Of a DNA stretch of 64,000 nucleotides, positions 34,064 through 45,995 are shown piece by piece. The stretch spans positions 64,370,392-64,434,391 of the forward strand of contig CM059559.1 of assembly GCA_030386875.1 (NCBI GenBank), read 5' to 3'. Origin of the DNA: Morinoia aosen. Taxonomy: Eukaryota > Arthropoda > Malacostraca > Amphipoda > Talitridae. The notes beneath the pieces are model-generated. The model was not told the DNA's origin and did no database searches. It saw nothing but the letters and a program-made list of their open reading frames with translations. Position numbers and translations under genes: made by a program. Each line of letters opens with the position of its first letter. The first letter of the stretch is position 1.

Positions 34064-34645
34064 TAAGTGAAAAACTGTAAGAGAAATAAAGCCGCAAAGC
34101 CAAAAAAAATCATTTTGAGGAAAAAGCGCTGAACTTTTTCAAGTATATCTCCAACAGTTTTTTACTTATAGAGAAGATCTTTTTGCATTGTAAAGATCAA
34201 GGTGAGTGCTATAAGCCTGCATAGTTGTTTATTTGGTGTGTTGAATAAAACATTTTTTATTACCATTCAAAGCAATAACTAAAATGTAATATATTTAGTG
34301 ATAAAAAATTCAAAAACTTCTCAATTTTTTTTTGAAGCGATATCAAAAAACTAAATCTTAACTTTGTAGGCCAGTGCATTGTGAATCGAACAAAAAAAAA
34401 CTAATCGTCTCTATGTACAATATTGGCTGAGAAATAAGATTTTTCAGAAATTTCCCTCTGAGGGGGGGGGGGAGGGGTTGTGGGTAAATTTGAAAAAAAT
34501 TGGGCTCTGAACATCCATTCGAATGTTCTAAAAATGTTGTGAATACCTCCAAGCTTATTTCGCTCCTGAAGTATCTTTTACTAATTTGTGAAGTTTTATA
34601 AGAAAAAACCGTTCGATGGCCTTGAATGTTTCTCAACACAAAAGG

Positions 34646-36805
34646 TCCTGAGTTGATGGATCAACCAAATGACGTAAACAATATTTGTACCAGGGGTTCA
34701 CCAAAGAATTAGGAGAAACAAATAGAAATTTATTCTTTTAGGTATTTTACTCCAGACACAAAGACTTAAAGTTTATAAATCCTGTAAATACTCATGAAAA
34801 ATACCTTGGAGGATCATCTGCTCGTACATTCACATAAGAGTTAATGAAGTCTTTCACTTCGCAGGCAAGCGTTGATATCGTCAAAGGTATTGGGGGTGGA
34901 GGTAGATTATAATTTTGCATCTAAGATTAGGTAATCGACATTTTGGAAACTTTAAACTAGTTTTCTTGCGTACATGTCAACAAGTAGCTAGTAGTCAGCT
35001 TGAGCAATTCACTTCATTAGGCGCCAAAATAATGCAGGCCCAGAAGATTCCTCAAAATCTGAAACGACTAATAGCTCTCGCACAAGACCGACAAAATCAC
35101 TTTTTTCTCATAAAATCAGTGAACAAGAAAGAAATAATTCCAAAAGAGAGAAGTGTTCCAAAATCCTAAGCGTAAAATTTCTTATCTCCAACTTTTGAAG
35201 TTTAGCAAAAGGTATTCAAACGGCTATGTTAGTGTTTGAAAATTCAATGCTAGTAATGTTTTTGATTTATTGGCTATGTATTAGGAGAAAAGAAAAGACC
35301 TATACCACTGCAATGCACGTACTAAAATACCATCTTCAGTGGTTTCAGGTAATGAGAAATGGTTGGCCGAACATTTTTTATTGAATACGTTGCACAACAA
35401 GCGAATCTAAAATAAATAAACAGATAAATGTGTATACATAAATTTAAATGCTCGTTCATAACACGATGTGTGAAAAAATACGTGAGGTGATCAGTTTATA
35501 CATCCTAAGCAGAAAATAAAATTATTTTAAATTTGCATACTTATATTTTGGGATACCAAAGCATCGGACGCTAACTTGGATGACGATCAATTTCTTTTTA
35601 GAGCAGTGAGCCACTATACTTTTATATATACTGCAATACATTGTTAATTTGATAATAAATTAAATCCTGAATAGTCGCAGGGCGCTTATCAAGCGTAATC
35701 GTCATGATTTTTAGTTTTCCGTTCTTTTTGCTCTAAAATGGAACACTATATTCTACGTACTACATCAATCCTACGACTGCATAGTAGCGTGAGGTCTTTG
35801 CAGTAGGTCTAGGAAAATAATGCAATGTAGCAATGAGGAATTTCACAATGCATAGGCCTAGATATTTCAGGTTCATAGAGTTTTGAATACTGATCTGCAA
35901 GTAGTAAAGCTGCAACGGCATTTCAAGCAGCTTTTATCACAAATTGAACTCACTCGAAAAGAGAAAAACTCGAGAAGAGGAGAACTAAAATACAGAAAAC
36001 GGTTTTTTGCCTCGCTTCTAATCTTACCCGAGTTGCCGGGACGCCACTTGGAGGTACAACTTCAGACTTGGTCTTGGTAGACTTTGGCTTTGTACCTTCC
36101 ATCGAAGTATCTGCACAATAATTTTACAGGATTACCTGTATTCATTTCACGCGTTTAATAAATTTAAGCTTTCTTCGTTTATGAACTTAATTTTAAGGCT
36201 ATGTTTAATTAATACTGGACCATAAGTAACGTCAAAACTTAAAATAACATTTAGTTCCAAATAATCTAGCAAATTCTTTAACTTAATATGTAAAAATTTC
36301 TACAACCCGACTCTAGGTTTGTCTTTGGCTTTTGAACTTTGGTTTACTTTCCTCTGAATACAACGTAGTGAACACACCATTCGAGCCAAGCCGCACAATT
36401 ACGTCGCTAATTTTCAGGATGGCAGATCAGATTGCCTCCAGCCCTTGACCAGACAACTTCATTCATCAACTTCATTACTTGTACAAAACTAAGCCTACAC
36501 AGCCTACGCCGTCTTCATCTGCCTCCGCTTCACCGGCGGAACCTCCCCTGCAACCAACTCAGGGGCGCTGGCGTCATTCGTCCGTTTCGCTTCCCTTCCA
36601 TCGAGTACCGAGCGGACGTAAGAGGAGAGGCTGAGGCGCCTTCCTTGCTGCTGACTGCACCGCTCACCGTCCGCTCGCCTGACTGCGCTTCTCGGCATGT
36701 CCTGAGGCTCACGAGTACTTTGGAGGTTCGTAAACTATAAGATCAATGACTAATTGCTTGCCATGCCGTGAGCTGGGTACTTACGACAACGTTTCCCCAT
36801 GCATT
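34646..36805. other. spacer with a GC-rich patch, nothing recognised
   Basis: 36430-36740 is GC-rich with open frames on both strands that shadow one another; none has a recognisable domain. An 84-codon frame at 34915-35169 also matches nothing I know. Confidence 0.4.
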
Positions 36806-37555
36806 CCTAAAAACTATACCTTACATTATAACTTAAAAACTATAACTTACCATATAACTTAAAAACTATAACTTGCCTTATAACTTAAAACCTATAACTT
36901 CCCTTAGAACTTAAAAACTATAACTCACCTATAACTTGAAACTATAACTTGTCTATAGCTTAAAAACTATAACTTGTCTTAAAACTTAAAAACTATAACC
37001 TACATATAACTTGAAAACTATAGCTTACCTATAACTTGAAAGCTATAACTTACCTTTTAACTTAAAAACTATTACTTACCTTATAACTTAAAAACTATAA
37101 CTTACCTTATAACTTAAAAACTATAACTTGCCTCATTTAAAACCTATAACTTCCCTTATAACTTGAAAACTATAATTTGCCTATAACTTAAAAAGTATAA
37201 CTTGCCTTATAAATTGAAAACTATAACTTACCTAAAACTTGAAAACTATAACTTACCTAAAACTTGAAAACTATAACTTACCTATAACTTGAAAACTATC
37301 ACCTGCCTATAACTTGAAAACTATAATTTGCATATAACTTGAAAACTATAACTTACCTATAACTTGAAAACTAGAACCTACTTATACCTTGAAAACTATC
37401 ATTTACCTATAACTTGAAAACTATAACTTACCTATAACTTGAAAACTATAACCTACCTATAACTTGAAAACTATAACCTACCTATAACTTGAAAACTATA
37501 ATTTACCTATATCTTTATAACTATAAATTACCTATAACTTAAAAACTATAACGAT
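36806..37555. repeat. 25-26-bp satellite (ATAACTTGAAAACTATAACTTACCT)n
   Basis: About 30 copies of a unit built from CTATAACTT-like half units. Left copies have CTTAAAAACT and 26 bases (TTATAACTTAAAAACTATAA), right copies CTTGAAAACT and 25 bases, so the array shows two sub-families side by side. Entirely AT-rich and non-coding. Confidence 0.92.
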
Positions 37556-40381
37556 AACTGTTCTAAACCTAAGATTATAACTGAACCTTAACTAACTGCA
37601 ACTAACTCTACAGAGCACGGATGCTTGCTTCCTATGACGGCACGTTCGCAGACCGAGAGTCGAACGCCCGCCTGTCAACCTGAAGTCTGGCTCCGAAGAG
37701 TTCCTAATTTTGTTGCCCTAACTTTAACGCATTATACTTCTCGTTCAAATGTTGTTTCGACATTTCTCCCAATAAATTAAGAGAATTTTTCCTATTACTG
37801 GATTCAGTGTATTTACTCTCCTTTACTCTAATTAACTTATTTCTATAGTATGTCTGCACTGTTCCAAAGCCAGTCAAGCTACAGCAGCACTCCTCTATCA
37901 CTAGTTCGACTCACTACATATGTATGTATACCCAATTACTGTCTCACACCTCTAAATTTGTCACTCATTCATCTCCAATCAATGATTATTGCACTTCTTT
38001 CAGAGGAGTTTTGATAACGTTTTACTGCGTTCTTCCTTGTGATCAATTTTACAGCAAAAAAAGTAAATTTCTTTCAGAATATTACAAGTTAGTGTATTCC
38101 TCTAACTAAAATAAATGTCTTACCTTAGCTGAAAATTGTAGCGTATGACTTTAATGATGCGGATGATAGGTATAATTACTTCCCAGCTTGGTAAGAAGGT
38201 ACCCTAAGCTAGACAAATATATTGTGGCACTTCAGGAACGTAAAACAATAATTGGCGTCCCTAAAGGCAGATTTAGGAAAACATTTGAACTATGATATTT
38301 TCCTCAGAGTAGCTATGCCATTTATATTATATATAGGGATAACACGCTGTATTCTGTGAGAATTTTTTTCAGTAAAAACTTAGTTAATTATGAAGCGAGG
38401 TAGATCAATACTTCATCAAAGTTGAGTAAATGAGAAATAAACTGAAAATTCATTGTCACTATGGGATATTGAGGACGTGAAAAATAGTCCTCAGCCCAGA
38501 ATCGAACAGATAACATTTGAATAACCTTCTAACATATTGAAATGAATCAATACCACAGTACTTGGACAAACACAAATTGAAAAAGGAAGAAGTGGGCAGT
38601 AGAAAAGAATGCAAATAAATTGCAATGAGGTAGTCATATATGTAAAATGGTAATTATTGTTATATTTAACTTCATGAATAGTTTGTATTATATTTACTGC
38701 ATTCTATATCATTCTGGTCTTAGCACGTGCTTCTACATAACGTTAAGGGGTTAATATGAGTTCGTACGAGAAAATGAAAACTTTGTGTTGACAAACCTGA
38801 TAGCTATGGCCAGTGAAAGCAGGAAATCAGCTGAGCAGGTCCATTATTAGAGTATTCCTTGAATAAAGTATAGAACTACTTATATTGTAACTTTAATTAA
38901 TTGTAACAAACAATAATTAAATCTCAACTGTAATGGTATTTTAGTTTAAATATTACCCACAAACGTTGGTTCCGAGCAATCTACACAAATCATCCGAATA
39001 AATGGTGTCACTTTACTAGATTGACAAATGAGGTAAATTGACTACTGAGGCCTATTTGATAATCAAGTCCAATAAAATTGAATTTTGTTTGGTTCAGTCG
39101 CTCTAAATATCTACACGACACATTACAAAAATTGTATGTGAGTCGGGGTTTAGATATGGCTTAATTGTTTTATGTTTATTCCAGAAGCTAATTCAAACAT
39201 GTATGAATACTTAGATATCCTGCCAATCTGATCAGAGAACGAAATACAATTGGTCGAGTATAAATCAGCCCAGGAGTTTTTCGTAACTCAAATATTTTTA
39301 TTCAGATACTAAAATTTTTGTTTCTCGTTGCGTGTGAAGAAATGTTACACTTCGGCTAGGCGACGTCTATTTCTAATTCGACAAACTGACTTGGAAGCAT
39401 CTTACATAAAGCAGTAAGTTTTATAACCTTTTGACGAATACCTATGTCCAGACCCTTAATTTTATTTACAACTTATGTCCCTTTGGAAAAAATTCAAATT
39501 AGCCCCACACTTTTACACAAAAATCCTAAAAAACTACGTTTTAACTAAACTAGAGTTCAAGTATCTATTCGAAAAGTGATAGCAAGTTCAATTTTCAGCA
39601 TAGACAATCGTGTCCTATAAAAAATATAATTACTCGGGTATCAGTTTACGAACTAAATCTTTTAAGACGAAATTTTGTCAAACTTACTTTACGAATTAGT
39701 AAAAATTTGCACATCACGACAGTGTTCCAGTTTCGTAATTAAAGCTTTCTCTTTTAAATATTACTGTAATAAATGCATAAAAAATTCTCATTATTCTGGT
39801 GAAACTATTCAGGAGTCTTCGCAGATGAAACAGTTTCTCAGTACCAATGGCGTTTTGGAACTGTGAAATATTTCCTCATCAAACGTGCAATCCTTTTTCC
39901 TCATTAATACTCTACCAGCCGTCAAATCAAATGCCTTTCTGAAATGATATTACTTTTCGTGACTGCTGAATACTTTCAGGTATTTGAACATCAATTTAGA
40001 TGTTTCAGTGCGCCGAACCAATCAATATCTCAGTAAAAAGCTACAAAGAATGCCATAGAATGGGACACTAAGCTCGTTTCCATTTTTGCATCTATCGCTT
40101 CCTTCCACACATCTTAAATGCCAACTTCACTATTATACTTGAAACAAATAAAAATAATTGACTTTTGCAACGTTTCGATTTCACAAGATCCGCACATACA
40201 GTGCGACTCACGGTATTTGTCTAATTTGATTTTTCTTCAAAACTATCATTTCTTGTTCATATACCTTGATATTTTTGTAATATGTCGTACAGTCATCAAG
40301 TACAATGTTCAAAATCCAATTGTTTTAGAAATTGTTTGCTTATTACCTTTAGAAACTCACGTTTATCAAATCTACGCTCTA
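37556..40381. other. AT-rich spacer, nothing recognised
   Basis: No gene, RNA or repeat recognised on either strand. Confidence 0.4.
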
Positions 40382-41788
40382 TTTTCTGACCCACGATATT
40401 GGTCCGAGGTATGAAAATAAGTTTAATATGATGAATAAAAAACAAATTAGTCATATATTAGTATGAAAATTAGTAAATAATACTTCAATAGGAACTTTTA
40501 ACGAATTGCAACTGTGAACAATGCAAAAAAAAACAAGAAAAATTAGTTCATTTTTTATTATAACGCCCATTACTTTTCATTACCTCAAAAATGCGTTCAT
40601 TAACCGAATTGGTCAAATTTTCAATAGTAGTAACATCAATGAACCTTACGGCGACTTGTATGGTCTCCCACAATTCTGTTTTGGAAGAAAACTGCTTGCC
40701 ATCTGAATAAACTTTGCGCTTGATGATAGACCACAGATTCTCTATTGGGTTCAAATCTGGAGAATTGGGTGGCCACACCATCAAATTCTGGTTTTTGAAC
40801 CCAAGACAAGCAAGATATTCCTTCGTATATCTGGCTGAGTGCGATAGTGCATTGTCTTGCATGAAAATAAATTTTTTGCGACGATCCAAAGTCTGGTCGT
40901 GAAGCCAAGGAACAAGACATTCATCGATGAGAGCGCAATAATTCGCCGAATTAATTTTAACTATTTCACGGACCATTATTGGGCCTGCAAGCTCATTATT
41001 CTTGATCCCAGCCCACAACATAACACCATCACCCCCTTGATGGCGGCGAAAACGATGGTGGAGCTTACCCTCAAATCCAATCCATCCGTTGGACCATCCG
41101 TCTGGGCCATCGAGGGTCGCTCTGGTCACATCCGTGAATAGAACACATTTCATATCCACTTTCGTATTCGACCTAGCCCACTCAACTCTCAGAATCATGT
41201 GCCTTTGCGTCAATGGAGGCTTTTTCTCTGGAGATTTCACCTTTGCGATAGTCCTCAAGATTCTGTTGTGGGGAGTTTTTGGGACTTCATTCAGACCAGA
41301 GTTTTCAAAAATTGCTTTGCTGGTGCTTCCTGGCTTCTTAAAGACTTTACGCTTGATTTTCCTGATATCTCGCGTGTTTAGAGCTTTTAATTCGCCTTAA
41401 TCAGACCGTTCTTTTCGAGTGGAAGGATCCCTCAAGAAACGTTGAATTGTTTTAACATGGTGGCTTAAAATCCTAGCTATAGAGGCACAAGAGGTCTTCT
41501 TGGCAGTTTCCTTTATGATTGTTTGCTTATCTTCGTCTGTTAGGTCCTTAGCCCGTCCCATTTTGAATTTTATACAAATGGACTAATAATGTGGTTCACC
41601 GTATACTACAAAAAAACAAGCTAAAGAAAAGAAAATTGTGCAACCAGCCTCTCCAGGAGATAAACCAATATTGCTTAACGAACTAAGCACACATTGTTGC
41701 CGTATTTAAACCTAATTCTCGCCAGGCAGAGGATTTTCAACGAAATATTAAAAAAAAAATTGTTGGACTAATACCGTGGGTCATTCTT
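40382..41788. mobile_element. Tc1-like element (DD37E type)
   Basis: A 1.4-kb element around one transposase frame. Short terminal inverted repeats TGACCCACGATATTGGTCC (40387-40405) and, mirrored, TGACCCACGGTATTAGTCC (41783-41765) are followed outward by five unmatched bases and a TA on each side, consistent with a TA duplication with worn or mis-set tips. Confidence 0.75.
40548..41561 (-). pseudogene. Tc1/mariner transposase, DD37E, one in-frame stop
   Basis: A 337-codon minus-strand frame from ATG (MGRAKDLTDEDKQTI) to TAA. The N-terminal helix-turn-helix pair is visible (TSCASIARILSHHVKTI, then KPGSTSKAIFENSGL). The catalytic domain has LFTDVTRATLDG (first D), VMLWAGI, FMQDNALSHSA (second D) and PPNSPDLNPIENLW (E). 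There are 37 residues between second D and E, which places it in the DD37E group of Tc1-like elements rather than classical DD34E Tc1. The only break seen is a TAA at 41399-41397 between the two DNA-binding regions; the frame is otherwise open. FTDV where most relatives have SDE is a possible weakening of the first motif. Cut-and-paste transposition at TA is the family's activity. Confidence 0.88.
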
Positions 41789-42619
41789 TACATCTTGTTT
41801 GGTTAGGAAATTTCATTGATGGTATTTCTTGAACTCTAAATTATAGTAGACTGAATAATGTCTCTATTGAAAAAATATAAATGATTATCTGGAACAACAC
41901 TCCGGAACATAATTTTTTGCTCACAAAATTAGTAAAGCTTGAAACTACCCTCTACTCCATTTCAACCTGGGATTCAAAATAGAGTATCTTACCTTCAAAA
42001 AAATTGATAAGATTTTATGTAAAGATAACCAGTTTTTGCTTTAATGCACCTTAGATTCAAATCTCTATTTTGACCTCAAAAAAGTGAGGAATATCGTCAG
42101 AAATACTTGTATGACTGATATTTATTTTGACTAATCGTCGGCTAAAACTCACCCCTATGAGTCACGACGACGAACCTATTTGTTGCAGAGCATGCCGTTC
42201 AGTTTGTTGTCAAGTGCGCAACTTTTAATACCACTGAAAAACTAATCTTAAAAAGTTGAGGATATGATGGTATCCAACATTTGTTCTAAGACAAATGAAA
42301 TATACTGATTCAAAATGTAAAAAAACATTTGTCTCCATCACCCATCGTTCATTACATAAATATACGCCTTCAAACATTTATATTTTACTCGACCAATTCA
42401 ATGTTGTATGAGTAATAATGAAAATGGCATTAGCAAAGAAAATAGTGATACTAAGGTGTCATCTAATACATAAGAATACAAAATTATACCATTTAATATG
42501 CAGTAATATCGACTTTGAAAAAGTGTACACATTTAAAATCCATACCCACAAAATTCTACCTTTATCTTTGATGTGTAAGGCCCAAATATCTTGCATGTAG
42601 ACTTGCGTTTGGGCTGAGT
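41789..42619. other. AT-rich spacer, nothing recognised
   Basis: No gene or repeat recognised. Confidence 0.4.
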
Positions 42620-43770
42620 AATTGGTATGCGCCGCTATAGAGTACCAAGCAGCTGTCTGCTAGCATTGCGCACTCTGTTGACGTCGATTGCACAACTCCA
42701 TCACTGAGATGTCCTCGTGAAAACGTCCACGGTGTTCATCATTGACTGAACCTAGGTGTTTAAGGAAGAAATCAAGGTGCGAATCGAGGAGATGAATTTT
42801 GAGGGACATGCTACCACCCAACTGTTCGTATGCTCTGATGCAGTTTTTGAAACCATAACCTGGTAATTAGATATATAATTTCCTAGGAAATTGGCTACAA
42901 CTGATTTGAATGTCATCAATACATTTCTTTCAGTATCATTCAGCAAATCTTGGAAGTGTGCGTCAGTAATTACCTTCTTTATTTAAGACCAATGACCGCT
43001 CCTTCGCATAACTCAACATTGGAAAATTGCTGCACTGTAGCAAAATGTATCGATGTCGTTGTCTTGTGACCTCACCACACTCTTCATAAGCTCCACTTTG
43101 ATGTGAAGTGGTGACATGAAAACTATATTACGATCGATTATCATTACACAAAGAACATTTTTTTACTGGTTATTTAGTGTGTCTAACAGCCCAAATCATT
43201 GTTATGTAGTCTTGCTTTCTGTCTCTACTATCCAACCGTGAGTAAAATTGCAGTACTTGGTGTATCTAGTCTGCATTCCCATGAGAATGTTGATAAATTT
43301 TTAATCAACGCAAATACACTCTTTACACTCGTGATTGCGTATTTTTTCATGAAGAAATGAAGTAGCCTCGTATGTTTCATTAAGGTGGATAAAATAACCA
43401 ATAGGGATTAATTCAACTTTTCTCAATTATGAAATGATACTACTCTCAAACCGATTTCAGATGAGTCCATCAACAATTGACATGCTTCAGTGTTGTATTC
43501 TCCCCTTAGGCTTGGCATTAGACCTTCGACATCCAAACAGTAGCAAATTGTGGAACTCATTATGAAGAATTTCGAAAGTTTCTCGTATCTAGGGCGGAAA
43601 TGTTGAATAGTTGTACCTTACACTAGCAGATTAAATTCAATAATTTCAAAACTTGACTTGGTGGAGTAAAATGAATTTCAGATTTGACTGGGCCAGATGT
43701 CTGTACCTTGTTCATCAAATATCTCCTTGATAGCTGTTAGTGACCTCTTCATCTCCCTTGAGCAGAGGGT
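42620..43770 (-). pseudogene. broken member of an unclassified repetitive protein family
   Basis: The minus strand carries, in consistent order but in disconnected frames, blocks that I recognise from a multi-copy family of uncharacterised proteins seen in insect and cnidarian genomes: MDSSEIGLRVVSFHN, PIGYFIHLNETYE, FINILMGMQTRYTKYCNF, FMSPLHIKVELMKSV, FKSVVANFLGNYISNYQVM, and SHLDFF near NDEHRGRFHEDISVME. In relatives the last block reads like a conserved HLDFFPENLG...GERFHQDI signature. Biochemical function is unknown to me, and so is whether the family is a transposon gene. The copy is clearly broken in several places. It follows the Tc1-like element by about 0.8 kb with no evident link. 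Confidence 0.6.
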
Positions 43771-45144
43771 ATCAACTTTTTCTATCCATAATGTCTAATC
43801 ATGATGAAAATACTTTTTTGAGGCATCTTTTCCTCTATTTTAACACCCAAAAGTTAATTCTGAAAATGTTCCTGTCTCTATTCTTTGGAAAGTAAAAATA
43901 TACCTTCAAATTCTTTATGGAGGTAAAATGATTTTGTGAAAATTCCCAAATTTTCCTACTCTGAGCAGCCAAAAAAGTTCATTTCACCTTAGTTGAAGGT
44001 TTGAACGTAAATATTCTGCATAAAACGGCCGAAAATATTGTACCACATGAGCTAACTAAGACGCTGCAGCGACTTAAGCGTTTCCTCGAATACTACTGCG
44101 ATGAACTGCATTGCATGAGCTTATTATCGCTTATATGTTCAAATACCTGCGGCGATTTTTAAATAGGATCATTTTACTAACACAGTTGACTGTCACTAAA
44201 GTTACCCTAGAGTCCTTTGCAAATAGAGCAGGCATTGTGTATCTACCTGCAAAGCGAGAAATTCATGATCCAGCCATATAAACGAAATGCCAGCAGAATT
44301 TTCGAATAGTACTTCACAATTAATGATTGTTATTCAATGTCAATGAGCTCTCGTTTAATTAGAACCCTCAGGCTCCAATTCACCTCCCGTGACAGAGAAA
44401 TGGATAATCATTCATTACTTTTGCAGGAAAAGGAAAACGAATCGATCTTCCTTCATTTTGTGACAATAGCTCAATGAACATCACGTGAGTAATTTTGAAT
44501 TACGATTTCTCAGAAATAAAAGTCATGATTTTAGACACTGAAAGATTTTTGGAAAGTTAAGACTCCATCAAAGGCTTCACTTCACTTACCAACAGTAACA
44601 CTAAAGGCACTGATCGATTCACACTGTCTTATGTAGCGTATATCGTGGGTCAAGTGTGGACAGAGCACAAGAGTGACGATCGATCTGGATGTGTTTTCTG
44701 ATGAACCGAAACGAGTATTAATTTTTGCTGTTGCTCTGATATTCAATCCCTAAATCTCGACCGAAAATCAAGTCATTTTCCTTCAGGGAGTTGGAAAGAC
44801 GAGGATTTATAAAAGGCTCTTCGAAATGACATTTTCATATCCTTCTGCATACTATGTTGAGTTGTTCTCACTTTGACGTTTTTGAGGAGCGCAGAATGTT
44901 TCTTTTCCGGAGGTCGATTGCTATTACGGATGGATATCATGACGTCCTTTTTGTGTAACAGTTCTCGCAGTGTTGGAAATCAAATTTCTTGATTTAACAA
45001 GTTCCTGGTGATTAGTTTTCAGTTCTTGCAGCGTAAAATCCCCAGCAATATGGCAATGGATTTGAATCAAATTAAAAGTGATCATTCTATCAGTAGCAAA
45101 CTTTCGGAATATCCCATTCTAGCCTCGGTGCTGTAGAGCAACGA
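43771..45144. other. spacer, possible upstream remains of the preceding pseudogene
   Basis: If the 42.6-43.8 kb remnant was longer, its N-terminal part would lie here on the minus strand. I see no clear conserved block. Confidence 0.35.
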
Positions 45145-45995
45145 ATAAAAAACGATAATCAACACATTGCACAAACTATAAGAAACTAAAGTCACAATGC
45201 ATACATCGAAAAATTGTTGTACCTAACCATTAAAAATTGAATTTTTAAACATTCAATACCAAATGTACACATGCGCCTGAATTCTAGCCATCAACTAAAC
45301 GCACAATAATATCTACACATAGAAACAGACCAACACGTATATACATTTGAACACCCCTAAGTTTATACAGTTGGGGCAATATTTAATTTTATTGATCTTT
45401 GATCATGATTTATCGGAAGTCTATGGGTAAAAATGTAAGAGTGTCTTAGAAATGGTATTGTCTACTTGTATAAATGTGATTTGCAGTCCCACGTTGGGCG
45501 TACAACACTCCAGCAATTTGTTCGTCACAGCCATCACTCTGGTATCTCCCATAGAACCGGCCGCCCACACTCACCTCCCTCCCAGACAGTTATCAGAGAT
45601 CATTGTTATAGTCCAAACCAACCTTCAAAAGTTTTAATTTCTTCAAACTTTGCAGAGCTACAGATGTGTTTGACCTATGAAATTTTGAAAAATTGTTCAT
45701 TTATACTCATAGGCCTTGGTTCAATTATTATCAGAGACAAATTAAATTAAAGGTTCCCCCTACTGTGCAAATTTTAGGATGTTCGAACGAATGTGTATGT
45801 TTGTAATTGTGTTTCTTCGTCCAAATGTTCTTGTGTGTTTTTTTAATTACTAGAATTTAGGATCACATGTAGTGTACGTTTGACTTTGATTGATTAAAAA
45901 TTCCATTTAATGGTTAGGTTCATCTATTTTTCGATTTATGTATTGCGACATTAGTTTCTTATAGTTTTTGCAATTTGCTGATTATCGTTTTCGGT
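45145..45995. mobile_element. inverted-repeat element with ~230-bp arms
   Basis: 45148-45375 and 45755-45990 are reverse complements with scattered mismatches and indels: AAACGATAATCA, AACTATAAGAAACTAA, CATCGAAAAAT against AATCGAAAAAT, CCTAACCATTAAA, and CACAC..ACAT segments appear mirrored. The loop (45376-45754) holds only a short frame without recognisable domains. Non-autonomous; target duplication not resolved. Confidence 0.75.

Larger units (their letters stand above)
30076..34645. mobile_element. palindromic element hosting the Harbinger insertion
   Basis: Arms at about 30076-30496 and 34150-34645 are reverse complements: AAGGCCATCGAAC, a C16 run (30204-30219) mirrored by a G-rich run at 34462-34477, GGGAAATTTCT, AATCTTATTTCTCA, CAATATTG, ATTCACAATG, CTACAAAGTTAA and CACTCACCTTGATCTTTAC recur in mirrored order. 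The Harbinger element sits at the inner end of the left arm. Removing it leaves a ~1-kb hairpin with a short loop. No coding frame. It may be one long-armed MITE or two opposed copies of a repeat; superfamily unknown. Confidence 0.7.

Noticed and set aside
36432-36740. 102-codon frame in a GC-rich patch
   Set aside because: Antisense frames of similar length overlap it and nothing is recognisable; treated as chance.
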